From assembly GCF_037176765.1 (NCBI RefSeq), contig NC_090024.1, forward strand, positions 248,821,953-248,885,952: 64,000 nt of DNA. The letters are read 5' to 3'. How positions within the stretch are numbered: position 1 is the first letter of the stretch; each line of letters begins with the position of its first letter. Both the position numbers and the translations under genes were made by a program. Origin of the DNA: Anolis sagrei. Lineage: Eukaryota > Chordata > Lepidosauria > Squamata > Anolidae. Under the pieces are notes generated by a model. It was not told where the DNA came from, did not search any database, and was given only the letters and a program-made list of their open reading frames with translations. Of this stretch, positions 1 to 9,489 are shown in pieces.

Positions 1-193
1 GTTTCCAGTCAGCCTCCAGGTTTGTGCTCCAAACCCAAAACAGGCAGCGATTACTGGGAGCCCAAGGATCTCCTGCATGTCTCAACCAACAAGTATTGCC
101 TGTCATGAGGTGCTTACGATAGGCACATTTCACAAGTGCCTTGTGAAATGTGCAATTATCCCTGTATTCCCACTAACACCCCAGCTCATAGCT

Positions 194-995
194 TGTTGCA
201 CTCCAAGTCCAGAAGAAGCCCTCTGACTTAAAACACACCACACAAAGAGTGAAGAATCACATCTTATTTTATTAAAGCTTAGTAAATAGCCAGTAGAAAT
301 AAATGCTTGTAAGAAAATCAGAAGGTTCCAAAAAGTATTAGTCAATAAACAGTAGAAACCCAAAGCAATGTCCACACAAGCATTAATCCAGACAGGAATC
401 AAACAGGAGGCAAAGACAATCCAAAAGGTCAAAAAACTCCACAGAAACAAGATCCGTTGAACAAGACTTCCATGGCACAAGAACTTGGTTTCCAAATGAT
501 GCCTGATCTGACAAGATTTTCTATAAGTAAACCTTAAATCCCAAAAACTAGTTTCATTTTCTCCTAGTCTTTGACCTTAACTGACGAATTCTTTCAGATC
601 TATGTAAACATTGGGTCTCTTGTCGATTTAGCCGCTGACTCTGCTTATCTGACTCCTCATTAACTTGACTAGGTGTCAGACTGTTTCCCAAACTAGAATC
701 TGGAGAGCTCACAGGCGGAGGGAGGAAACCTTCCTCCCAAGGCCTGACAGAAACATTCTCATGAGAATCTGCCCTTTGCACCGAAGCCTCTCTGTCAGTG
801 TCTGCATGAAACTCATGGACCAAAGTGTCTCCATCTTGCACCTCAGAATCAGTCCCAGCATCCCCCACATCAGAAGCAACAGGGGACTGATTTCCCTCCT
901 CATTACTCACATCAGACACAGAAACATCAGGAGACTGAAACACATTCACAGGTTCAAGCACAGGCTCAGGTTCAATCACAGGCTGAGTCCCAACA
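194..995 (-). mobile_element. Solo LTR of an LTR retrotransposon (fossil)
   Basis: On the minus strand the element begins TGTTGGGACTCAGCC and ends GTGCAACA, the usual TG...CA form, and it is flanked by an exact 5-bp target duplication TAGCT (189-193 and 996-1000). A polyadenylation-type AATAAA lies near its 3' end. No internal region, primer-binding site or second LTR is seen, so this is a solo LTR left by recombination. The sharp ends and intact target duplication suggest moderate to recent age. Inside it a serine- and acid-rich open frame of about 140 codons (979-554) ends in a basic tail; related frames occur in the LTRs at 17511 and 20064. Confidence 0.8.
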
Positions 996-1000
996 TAGCT

Positions 1001-1537
1001 GATGAATCACCAAGGATCCCCAAAGCCCCCCTGGCTGCCCCCTTGGACCCCAAATGCCCTCTTTCACCCCATTCAGGGGAGGTCCCAAGGCAAGCCCAAA
1101 CTGCCCGGAGGAGGCAAAAGGCGCACGATAAACAAGAACCCAATGAGGGATGAGTAACGCCATTCTCACAAAGAGTTTTCCTGTCATTATGCACAGGCGT
1201 ATGCATTGCTCATTTGTGATGAGGATGGCATGTTATTGTTTATTTAAAAAGAAAACAACAACATCCTAGAAGTGCCTCCTGCCCCGTCCCTGCCTGCCTG
1301 CAACAAGACTTGGTCTGAGATGCAGAGCGTGCACAAACAACAATTCAATGTTGTGTTGTTTCCGAGCTGTGTGGCCATGTTCTAGCACAGCCATGGGCAA
1401 ACTTCGGCCCTCCAGGTGTTTTGGACTGTAACCCCCACAATTCCTAACAGCCGGTTGTGTGTGTGTGTGTGTGTGTATAAGCCACACTGAGTCACCTTCA
1501 GGTTTCCGAAAGGAGGGATAGAAATATCATAAATATC
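1001..1537. other. Intergenic, repeat scraps
   Basis: No gene is seen. 1385-1455 is one arm of the common lizard MITE that contains CCAGGTGTTTTGGACT and CCCACAATTCCTAACAGCC. A short (TG)n run follows, then a LINE-type 3' tail (1475-1540). Confidence 0.5.
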
Positions 1538-2028
1538 TATTTAAATAAAAATGCAATGTTCATTTGTGGGATTAACATAACTCACAAACCACTGGACGAA
1601 TTGACACCAAATTTGGACACAAGACACCTCTCAGGCCAGCGAGTGACCATCACTCATCAAAACACTGGAAAACACAGCGGAAGGAACTTAAAAGGCCCAA
1701 AAAGCAAAAAGACGCTACAGCGCATGTGCAAATACAACTGCGTGTGTATGTGTATGTATGTATATATGTGGTTTTGCGGCCCAGTCTGTGTATATGTGTT
1801 TTGTGTATGAATATATGTGTATATGTGTGTGTATGTGGCTTTGAGCATGAATTTTAATGTATTTTTTGGCTTTTTAAGTCCCTTCTGTTGTGTTTTTCAG
1901 TGTTTTAATGAGTGATGGTCACTCCTTGGCCTGAGAGGTGTTATTGTGTTCAAATTTGGTGTCATTTCATCCAGTGGTTTTTGAGTTATGTTAATCCCAC
2001 AAATGAACATAAACATTTTTATTTACAC
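1538..2028. repeat. Foldback element with about 165-bp inverted arms
   Basis: Left arm about 1541-1705 and right arm about 1862-2028 are imperfect inverted copies. Both carry the motifs GGGATTAACATAAC, CCACTGGA and CACCAAATTTG, the right arm in reverse complement. The loop (about 1706-1861) is TG/TA-rich. The same arm sequence occurs at about 50130-50200 and 51020-51100, so this looks like two ends of one non-autonomous family joined head to head. It sits against the start of the L2 fragment at 2029. Confidence 0.65.
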
Positions 2029-2734
2029 GCTCTGGTCACATCCCGCTTGGACTACTGCAACGCTCTCTATGTGGGGCTGCCCTTGAAGACGGCCCGGAAG
2101 CTCCAGCTAGTCCAGCGCTCGGCGGCCATGTTACTAACAGGAGTGGGACGCAGGGAGCACACAACGCCCTTGCTGTACCAGCTCCACTGGCTGCCGATCT
2201 GCTACCGGGCCCAATTCAAGGTGCTGGTGTTGGCGTACAAAGCCCTAAACGGTTCCGGCCCAAAATACCTATCTGACTGCATCTCGGCCTATGAGCCCAC
2301 AAGGACTTTGAGGTCGTCCGGGGAGGCCCTTCGCTCGATCCCGCCCGCCTCTCAGGCGCGCCTGGCGGGGACTAGGGACAGGGCCTTCTCGGTGGTGGCC
2401 CCCCGGCTATGGAACACCCTCCCTGCTGATATCAGAGTGGCGCCCTCCCTCATGACATTCCGCAAAAAACTAAAGACACGGCTCTTTGAGAAGGCGTTTG
2501 TGTAAGTGCGGCAACAATTGGCAATGACGATTAGAATGGAACATGGATAATGAGATTCGGATTGCGATTCAACGATGAGACGTGGCGAATGCTTTAGTAT
2601 AAATGTATTATTGATAGTATTGTTGTTTATTGTTGTTGTGTAATTGCTTTGTTGAAATTGTACCTGGTTTTTATATGTTGTACACCGCTGTGAGTCGCCC
2701 TAGGGCTGAGAAGGGCGGTCTACAAATGTAGTAA

Positions 2735-2735
<1 letters not shown>
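2029..2735 (+). mobile_element. L2-type LINE, 3' end of ORF2 plus 3' UTR
   Basis: An open stretch to 2505 translates to the C-terminal part of an L2 reverse transcriptase, with the motifs [27 protein letters not shown] and [18 protein letters not shown]. The 3' UTR carries the family tail phrase for the cue GTGAGTCGCCCTAGGGCTGA and runs into a (GATA)n microsatellite. It is 5' truncated, as is usual for LINE insertions. The continuous frame suggests a fairly young copy. Confidence 0.8.
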
Positions 2736-2770
<35 letters not shown>

Positions 2771-2771
2771 G

Positions 2772-2824
<53 letters not shown>
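2736..2824. repeat. (GATA)n microsatellite
   Basis: About 22 tetranucleotide units with one imperfection, at the 3' end of the L2 fragment. Confidence 0.95.
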
Positions 2825-3143
2825 CAGGCATGAACCAACTTTGGCCGTCCCTCCAGGTGTTTTGGATTTCAACTCCCACAATTCCTAACAGCCTCAGGCC
2901 CTTTCCTTTTCCTTTTCATCTGGCCAGATGAATGCAACTTCTGTTACTACCTTCAAACTTGGACATGTTTTCCCTGGCAGGACCAAGTTTGCCCATCTCT
3001 GCACTGGAACCTTCTTTGGAAAATACTTCTCTCTTGTTGAGATGGCTTTCTCAATGCCAAGGCCCTCCCACCCTTCTCCAGGATCATAGGAAGGAGGGTG
3101 CGTTTGCATGCAATGGGGGGACGGGGATCTCCCTTGCACTGAC

Positions 3144-3258
3144 CGTGAAGGGTCCGTGTTCGGAGAGGAAGCCCTCCATGGAGCTGCATCCGGGCCCGCC
3201 ATTCAGCCAGAGGACCAGGGGCTTCTCCTGCGCATTGCCTCCTTGCGCCTCCACGAAC
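3144..3258 (-). CDS. CTSA: Cathepsin A (lysosomal protective protein), second coding exon
   Basis: This exon continues the coding sequence begun at 5518. It is 115 nt long, from an acceptor TTCCAG (AG at 3260-3259) to a donor GTCAGTG (GT at 3143-3142). The translation reads [17 protein letters not shown], then [21 protein letters not shown], matching the human CTSA segment around [10 protein letters not shown]. That loop lines the active site of serine carboxypeptidases (S10 family). The catalytic Ser, Asp and His lie in later exons, which are not in the window and must lie left of position 1. The upstream intron side is a 103-bp tandem array. Confidence 0.93.
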
Positions 3259-3379
3259 CTGGAAGAGAGACATGGTTTGCAAGCCCATCGTTCGCTCGGA
3301 AAAAAGGAAGAGTAAGACCAAGACCAAGAAACCACCAATATGTATGCAACGAAGCAAACCAAGAAATCACCAATTTGTA

Positions 3380-4020
3380 TGCAACGAAGCATGGACCCAC
3401 TTTGGCTCATCTTGCAGGTGTTTTGGACTCCAACTCCCACCATTCCTGGCCTCAGGCCCTTTCCTTTTCCCCCTCAGCCGCTTATGCAACGAAGCAAACC
3501 AACTTTGGCTCTTCTTGCATGTGTTTTGGACTCCAACTCCCACCATTCCTGGCCTCAGGCCCTTTCCTTTTCCCCCTCAGCCGCTTATGCAACGAAGCAA
3601 ACCAACTTTGGCTCTTCTTGCATGTGTTTTGGACTCCAACTCCCACCATTCCTGGCCTCAGGCCCTTTCCTTTTCCCCCTCAGCCGCTTATGCAACGAAG
3701 CAAACCAACTTTGGCTCTTCTTGCATGTGTTTTGGACTCCAACTCCCACCATTCCTGGCCTCAGGCCCTTTCCTTTTCCCCCTCAGCCGCTTATGCAACG
3801 AAGCAAACCAACTTTGGCTCTTCTTGCATGTGTTTTGGACTCCAACTCCCACCATTCCTGGCCTCAGGCCCTTTCCTTTTCCCCCTCAGCCGCTTATGCA
3901 ACGAAGCAAACCAACTTTGGCTCTTTTGCATGTGCTTAAGCGGCTGAGGGGGAAAAGGAAAGGGCCTGAGGCCAGGAATGGTGGGAGTTGGAGTCCAAAA
4001 CACCTGGAGGGAAGCCCAAA
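3380..4020. repeat. 103-bp tandem repeat, about five copies, capped by an inverted copy
   Basis: The phrase TATGCAACGAAGCAAACC recurs exactly every 103 bp at 3483, 3586, 3689, 3792 and 3895, with two shorter relatives at 3340 and 3377. Each unit is one arm of a lizard MITE (GTTTTGGACTCCAACTCCCAC ... CCCCCTCAGCCGCTTA, part shown). At 3933-4020 the same sequence returns in reverse complement. The copies are nearly identical, so the expansion is recent. The array lies in the CTSA intron, about 120 bp from the exon at 3258. Long open frames across it come only from the repeat period being not divisible by stop-containing frames, and are not genes. Confidence 0.9.
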
Positions 4021-4689
4021 ATTTGCCTATGCTTGCTCTATAGCTACCCATCCACTTTGAATATCACTCTTCCAAGTTAGCAAAGCATTATAATACATAA
4101 AAATATCCAGCTGCGATATCTTATTACAGATGCAAATAAGAAAATAAACATGCCAACCTATATTAATATAGATGCACAGACGTACTATTTCGTAAACAAA
4201 AAAGACAAGTCTACTAATCTCGTGCTCACGCCACATTGATTTTGTAAATCTCTTATTAGACTATGCAACACAATTTTCTGTTCCTGGTTCAGAAGTGTCA
4301 CTTCCTGTTTACTTGTGCGCTCCTGACTTTGAAAGTTGTTGTTCTGCGCTTTTTGACCTTTTGCACAGACCTTAATAAACAAAGCATTTGCAGCTTAATC
4401 TGCTTTTCCCATGCTTTTATGATAGGACCAATGAGGAAATGACACTGATAACCCAGGAACACAGATCATACTGTAACACAGTGTGACTCTACTCCCTTTA
4501 GAAAGTACTATATAACCATATAACTACATAACTCCTCTCTACCTGTATTGACATTCATCTAAAGTGGTTGAACGGTTGGTCCTTGGGGTGTTTTGGAGTT
4601 CAGCTCCCAGAAGCCCCCATCAGCCTGGCCATCTCTGAGGAGGGCTTGGTGGTCCCTTCCTTTCTCTCCCATTCCCTACTGTAGGTTCA
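4021..4689. other. CTSA intron, with a short DNA-transposon-like element
   Basis: About 4278-4468 is bounded by imperfect inverted repeats (CTGTTCCTGG ... CCAGGAACACAG) with GTGTCAC/GTGACACT-like inner parts, which fits a small non-autonomous DNA transposon. A relative is seen at 29750-29995. 4570-4625 is another MITE arm. No exon is recognised. Confidence 0.4.
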
Positions 4690-5150
4690 CATAGATAGCC
4701 TCAGCAAGCGAGAGTCCAAAAGTGGCAGGCTCAAACTCAGAACCTCAACCAATGGCTGATCCCAAAGAAGAGACTCCCCCATGGCACACAGAAGACTGGA
4801 AGTGACTTGGAAGGCGCTGAACAGACTGTGCTGTGGCACTACAAGATGCAGAGCCAACCTCAAGCAATGGGGCCACAAAGTGGAATCCTCGACATGTGAG
4901 TGTGGAGAAGAGCAACCCACTGACCACCTGCTGCAATGCACCCTGAGCCCCATCACATGATGCACCAGGGAGGACCTCCTTGCGGCAACACCAGAAGCAC
5001 TCCAAGTGGCCAGACACTGGTCAAAGGACATCTAATCAACTACCAAGCTTGCAAATTTTGTGTTTTGTCTGTCTGTTTGTTTTGTTCTGTTAGAAATGTA
5101 ATACAATTGTCTGGTTGCTCCTGACACGATAAATAAATAAACATAGATAG
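4690..5150 (+). mobile_element. Non-LTR retrotransposon, C-terminal tail of ORF2
   Basis: The plus strand encodes, with breaks, a familiar squamate LINE end: CKANLKQWGHKVESSTCECG, then EEQPTDHLLQCTLSP and EALQVARHWSKDI. The CxC and LLQC pattern is typical of the cysteine motif after the reverse transcriptase of several LINE clades. The 3' end is an A/T-rich ATAAATAAATAAA tail. A second copy lies at 11456-11735. The clade is uncertain. Confidence 0.6.
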
Positions 5151-5345
5151 CCCTGTCTATGCTGCACTTAACTGTATCTGAGATGCCAAATATGCCTCCA
5201 AAGTCTTGGGCAGGTAAGCGGTGGCCAGAGGTGCCTCTCCTCCCCTTCCATGCCATGTCAAAGTCGGAAGAGACCCCCAAAGGCCACCCAATCCTTCCAG
5301 TCACAACCCCCCCCCCCACATTGCCTTCCCCTTCCCAGCGCTGAC

Positions 5346-5518
5346 CAGTAGTGGTGGTGCTTGTCCTTGTCCACGTCCAGGTACCCGGAGAAGTGCCGGA
5401 AGGAGGGCTGCTTGGCCAGGCCCGGCAGGTAGGTGACCTCGTGCCCTTTTGGAGCCGCCCTGGCCCCAAGGGACAGCAGCAATGCCGCCGGCAGCAGCAG
5501 CGCAAACAGGGGACTCAT
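5346..5518 (-). CDS. CTSA: Cathepsin A, first coding exon with signal peptide (partial gene)
   Basis: CTSA is a lysosomal serine carboxypeptidase (S10) that also protects beta-galactosidase and neuraminidase 1 in a complex. The ATG (5518-5516) opens a signal peptide ([21 protein letters not shown]), followed by the start of the mature protein with [17 protein letters not shown], which is nearly identical to human CTSA. The exon starts at 5521 after the acceptor CTTCGCAG and ends at 5346 at a weak donor, TG|GTCAGC. Joining to 3258 restores HYW-FVEAQ in frame, as in human. The exon therefore begins only three bases before the ATG, and a non-coding first exon must lie upstream, probably ending at 7420. 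The acceptor pyrimidine tract is a microsatellite. Only the first 95 residues or so are in the window. Confidence 0.95.
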
Positions 5519-5530
5519 CGCCTGCGAAGG

Positions 5531-5580
5531 AGAGAAGGAAGGAAGGAAGGAAGGAAGGAAGGAAGGAAGGAAGGGAGGGG
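5531..5580. repeat. (GGAA)n microsatellite forming the CTSA acceptor tract
   Basis: About ten GGAA/GGGA units. Read on the minus strand it is a (TTCC)n tract that ends about 10 bases before the acceptor of the first coding CTSA exon, so it supplies the polypyrimidine tract. Confidence 0.9.
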
Positions 5581-5639
5581 ACACAGAAAGGGACCACAAG
5601 CAGAGGGTGAGCAGAGAGCGTGGCGCTGCAGCACCTCCA

Positions 5640-5880
5640 AAGGCCCATGGGATCCTAGACTGCACTATTTCCAATTTTAATTATCCATTTGGCCTTCCCA
5701 CTGTTTTTAATTGTATGTTGTCTTATTGATAATGTCATATCTTTACTGTTTATGTTTTTATTTTAATTACTTGTATTGTTGTGTTTGGGCTTGGCCTCAT
5801 GTAAGCCGCAACAAACCCCTTGGGGAAATGGTGGTAGCGGGGGTATAAATAAAGTGTTGTTGTTGTTGTTGTTATTATTA

Positions 5881-5917
<37 letters not shown>

Positions 5918-5925
5918 GTCCAAGC
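5640..5925 (+). mobile_element. L2-type LINE 3' tail
   Basis: The sequence has the family's 3' UTR signature (TTGGGCTTGGCCTCATGTAA, CCCCTTGGGGAAATGGTGGT) and then a simple (TTG)n(TTA)n tail. It is the same tail seen at 26240-26395 and 55600-55735. Confidence 0.75.
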
Positions 5926-5974
5926 CACGCTCTCTTCTGTTTTGGTCTCCACCTGGAATCATCACTCCCCTGCT

Positions 5975-6850
5975 GCCCAGACCTGGCCAAAGCCACCCCA
6001 GGAGGAATCCTCAAGCTGGACGAGACCTGGTGGGCCATCCAGTCCAGCCCCATTCTGACAAGAAGCAGGGAAACCACCTTCAAAGCACCCCCAACAGATG
6101 GCCAACCAGCCTCTGCTTCAAAGCCTCCACAGAAGGGGCCTCCACCACACTTTGGGGCAGAGAGTTCCACTGCTGAACATAGAATCCTAGAGTTGTAAGA
6201 GACCTGGTGAGCCATCATCCAGTCCAACCCCATTCTGCCAAGAAGCAGGGAAAACACCTTCAAAGCACCCTCGACAGATGGCCACCCAGCCTCTGCTTCA
6301 AAGCCCCAAAGAAGGAGCCTCCACTACACTTCCTCCGGAGCAGAGAGTTCCACTGCTGAACAGCTCTCTCTCCTAGTCAGGAAGTTCTTCCTCAAGTTCT
6401 TCCTTTCCTGTCATTTGAGGCCATTCCTCCATGGCATCGTAGTCTCTCTCCAGGGCATCAGAGAGGAATCCTGTTCTCTCCTCCTCTTGATCCCCGGCCT
6501 TCATCCTGTCTCCTCTCTGTCTTCTCTCTCTTCTGCAGGCTCAACACGCCCAGCTGCTCTTTGAGCCGCTCCTCATGGGGCTTCCTCTCTAGACCCCCCT
6601 GGGTCCTCCTTGGGGTCTCCCTCTCCCTCTGGACACAGCATTCCAGCTGAGGAGGGTCCCCCTCTCCCTTCAGTGTTGGTGCCTGGAATGGGAGACTGAC
6701 TGGGGGAGGACCGGTCAAGTGGTCTGGCCAAAGCAGGACTTCCTGGGATCCAGATCTGAGGCTCCTCTGGGTGCAGGACAACGTCCCGTGGGCCTTTTTG
6801 GCCGAGGCCTCCCCCCTCCCTCCCTCCCATGCGGACCCCAAGGACTCTTT
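5975..6850 (-). mobile_element. CR1 LINE fragments
   Basis: These are minus-strand CR1 3' ends in overlapping pieces. The phrases AGATGGCCACCCAGCCTCTG, CAGAGAGTTCCACTGCTGAA and TCAGGAAGTTCTTCCT recur here and at more than ten other places. 5990-6195 and 6185-6360 are two copies of the same 3' end. 6500-6850 carries older sequence from the C-terminal part of ORF2 in reverse. It lies in the CTSA first intron. Confidence 0.75.
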
Positions 6851-6889
6851 CATGGATTTCATGGAGGTGCCCCCCCCCCAATTCTCTCT

Positions 6890-7410
6890 CTGCTGGAAGG
6901 CAGGGGCCCAGAGGAGGGGCCCAAGGGGTGGGAGGCAGGCAGGGAGCCCACCAGTCTCTGGGGAAGGGGCTGCTCCCAAGGCCAGGGAGCCCAGAAGGGG
7001 GGTGGAGTGGGGGTGGGGTGGGCTGGGGGATAACTGGGGGGGCTCCCCCAACTCGGCTTGGGTGGGGGAGGGGAGGGGGCCGCGGTGGGGTCTTCTGGGG
7101 ACCCTTCCCCATTCAGAGAGAGAGAGATCCCTTCTGCTTCCCCCCTATGCTGAGCCCCCCTCCCCTCCCAGGACCCTCAATGGGGACACCCTCCCCCCAC
7201 TGCCTTCCAAGGCCAGGGGACCCAGAAGGGGGGGGGGGTGGGCTGGGGAAGGGAGGGAGGGGCTGGGGAAGGGGGCTCTTCTGGGGACCCCCCCCCCAAG
7301 AGAGAGAGAGAGAGGGACCCCTCCTGCTTCCCTCTTTCTATGCTGAGCTCCCTCCCAGGACCCCAAACCCAAAGGGGGGGATTCCCTCCCCTCCCCAGGA
7401 CCCTCAATGG
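6890..7410. repeat. G-rich tandem duplication in the CTSA first intron
   Basis: At least two and a half degenerate copies of a unit of roughly 200-250 bp. Each has CCCAGAAGGGGGG, TCTTCTGGGGACCC, a (GA)n run, CTTCCCCCCTATGCTGAGC (varied) and CAGGACCCTCAATGGGGA. Long runs of G and C make G-quadruplex structure likely. No exon is evident, although several frames stay open by composition. Confidence 0.6.
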
Positions 7411-7411
7411 G

Positions 7412-7600
7412 GAACTCACTCCGTCCTGCTTCTCCCTGGCTCGGCTGCCCTCCGGCTTCTGGGTCTTCCCGGGAGCCTCACGTGACTCTCCCCAAGGGGA
7501 GGGAGGGAGGGGGCGGGAGCGCCTCGGTCAGCTGACCACCACAGGGGGCGTGGCCAGAACTGCCTTCCCCCGGATGCGCGCGCACTTTGGAACCCTCAGG
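7412..7600 (-). promoter_or_regulatory. CTSA: Probable CTSA promoter and non-coding exon 1
   Basis: This is a GC-rich, CpG-bearing block about 1.9 kb upstream of the first CTSA coding exon. It holds TCACGTGA (7478-7485), the core of the CLEAR element bound by TFEB/TFE3, and a 12-bp palindrome GGTCAGCTGACC (about 7526-7537) with a second E-box. GC boxes lie at about 7510-7520 and 7542-7552. On the minus strand a textbook donor A|GTGAGTT (exon end 7420) could end a 5' UTR exon and splice to the acceptor at 5521, which has no other visible partner. CTSA is a known member of the TFEB lysosomal network. The transcription start itself is not visible. Confidence 0.6.
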
Positions 7601-7624
7601 GAGGGAGGCAGGGAGGGAGGAAGG

Positions 7625-8065
7625 TTATTGTTGTTACCTTTCAAGAAGAGTTTGCTCCAGGCACAGCCAGGCCATCCAATGCTAATCAAGGTGCTCAGTT
7701 GAGACATTCCTTCCTGGCTCCAGCAGACAAGAGTCCTTTGTCCCACCCTGGTCATTCCACAGATATATAAACCCCTGTTTTCCTACTTCCAACAGACCTA
7801 ACTCCCTCTGAGGATGCTTGCCATAGATGCAGGAGAAATGTCAGGAGAGAATGCCTCTAGAACATGGCCCTATAGCCCGAAAAAACCTACAAGAACCTAG
7901 TGATTCCAGCCATGAAAGCCTTTGACAATATATAAACCCCTTTTCCTAGTTCCAACAGACCTCACTCCCTCTGAGGATGCTTGCCATAGATGCAGGCGAA
8001 ACGTCAGGAGAAAAATTACCTCCAGAACATGGCCATATAGCCCGGAAAAAAACCACAAGAACTTA
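7625..8065 (+). mobile_element. Penelope-like element 3' ends, two partial copies in tandem
   Basis: The first copy runs about 7640-7905 and the second about 7927-8065. Both carry AACAGACCT...CCTCTGAGGATGCTTGCC, ATAGATGCAGG and the closing phrase ATAGCCCG(G)AAAAAA. The family is assigned through 57455-57985, where the same 3' region follows a Penelope-type reverse transcriptase. The second copy holds an intact hammerhead-like core at 7968-8008. Confidence 0.6.
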
Positions 8066-8490
8066 GTTGTTGTTGTTGTTATTGTGTAGCCTGGTGGCCT
8101 GCTTCCAGTCTCTTCTGAGAGAGGAGGACGAGGCGGAACAGCAACAACAACAACAGCATGCCTGTAAATACATCTCAATAACGAACCTGGTTGTTTCCCT
8201 TGGAGAAAACCCACCCCTCCAACTTCCTAAAAACAGAGGGCCAGATCACAAGTCCCTCAAACTCTTGGAGGGCCAGATTATAATTTGAAAAAAGCATGAA
8301 TGAATTCCTATGCACGCAGCGGCACATCTCTTATTTGGAGTGCTGATGAGACAGGATTGTGGTGGTGGTGGTGGTTGTGAGCTTTCGAGTCATTTCAGAC
8401 TTAGGTTGACCCTGAGCAAAGGTCAGGTAAATGACCTTGGAGGGCTGTATCTGGCCCTTGGGCCTTAGTTTGAGGACCCCTGATGTAGAT
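8066..8490 (-). mobile_element. hAT-type non-autonomous element, diverged copy
   Basis: From about 8215 to 8482 the sequence is the reverse of the element at 42587-42945. It ends at GTTTGAGGACCCCTG (8468-8482) and holds the GGAATTCATTCATG / AGATATTTGC-like centre. The left end is degraded. 8066-8214 is short simple repeats and unassigned sequence. Confidence 0.55.
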
Positions 8491-8689
8491 TTTCCCAGGT
8501 GGTTTGGCCTTCCACTCCCAGAAAGCCTCACAACTGGTCAGCTGGCTGGGATTTCTGGGAGTTGTAGGTCAAAGTTCCTGGGGAGGGAGGGACCCACCAG
8601 TTGAGAAAGACTGGTTCCCAACCTGTGCTCCGTGGGCCAGCTGTGGTCCACAAGAACTAAAATATCACAATAGTTGCAACAAGAGCAAC

Positions 8690-8905
8690 TGGTCTGGCCA
8701 AACCCTCGTCTGAGAGCCGTTCAGCAGTGGAACTCTCTGCCTTCCCCGGAGGGAGTGTGGTAGAGGCTCCTTCTTTGGAGGCTTTTGAACAGAGGCTGGA
8801 TGGGTATCTGTCAGGGGTGCTTTGAATGGGATTTTCCTGCTTCTTGGCAGAGTGGGGTTGGGCTGGATGATGGCCCAGGAGGTCTCTTCCAACTCTACGA
8901 TTCTA
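8690..8905 (+). mobile_element. CR1 LINE 3' end
   Basis: Plus-strand CR1 end with GAGAGCCGTTCAGCAGTGGA, ACAGAGGCTGGATGGGTATC, GACTGGATGATGGCCC-like sequence and the terminal repeat phrase CCAACTCTACGATTCTAG. 8906-9140 next to it is degraded repeat with no gene. Confidence 0.75.
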
Positions 8906-9140
8906 GTGCCAAGGCTTATTCAACATGGTTTCCTGTGGGCAAGCAGGTGGCAACTACTGACACCAAACTTGGACACCAGGTACGGTCTTCAAGAACTAAA
9001 ATACAGTCCTCACCGTTACTACACGGTTGCAGTGAGAGCAACTGGTCTTGCAAACCCCTCTTTTAGTGCCAAGGCGGATTACAGATGGGTTTCTGTGGAC
9101 GAGCAGATGGCAATTACTGGGCGGCAGATGTTCTCTATCA

Positions 9141-9489
9141 CAAACTAGAGCTGAGGTGGTCCATCTAATGCAATTTTCTGAATTAATACCTCAAATAATG
9201 AAACCGAATCGAAAGTTGACCAAAACCCTTTTGGTCCTGATGCTGGAGAGACTGGTCCCGGGTCAAACAAAGGCTGGGAGCCGCTGGTGTTGAAGACGCC
9301 CCTGAGCTTGGGATCAGCGCTGCCAAGGGTGTGGATCTCCCTTCTGGCCTCCCGTGGGATGAACGGGGTCATAATTAATTGCCTGATTGCTCTAATTAAT
9401 GGTGTCTGGGTGATAGGAATCGGGGCAATGGCAATCCTTGCTTGTGTGTGCATCCAAGGCACGTCTCCATGGGTGGCAACCTCATGAAG
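9141..9489. other. Intergenic, nothing recognised
   Basis: No coding, RNA or repeat signal is convincing here. The AT/GC balance is ordinary. Confidence 0.4.

Noticed and set aside
3108-4060. Overlapping frames of 199-279 codons with repeated peptides
   Set aside because: The 103-bp MITE tandem has no stop in several frames; the peptide repeats only mirror the DNA repeat. The real coding part here is the 115-nt CTSA exon on the other strand.
6573-7485. Several 180-218-codon Gly/Pro/Arg-rich frames
   Set aside because: Low-complexity G-rich tandem repeats in the CTSA first intron; open in nearly all frames by composition.
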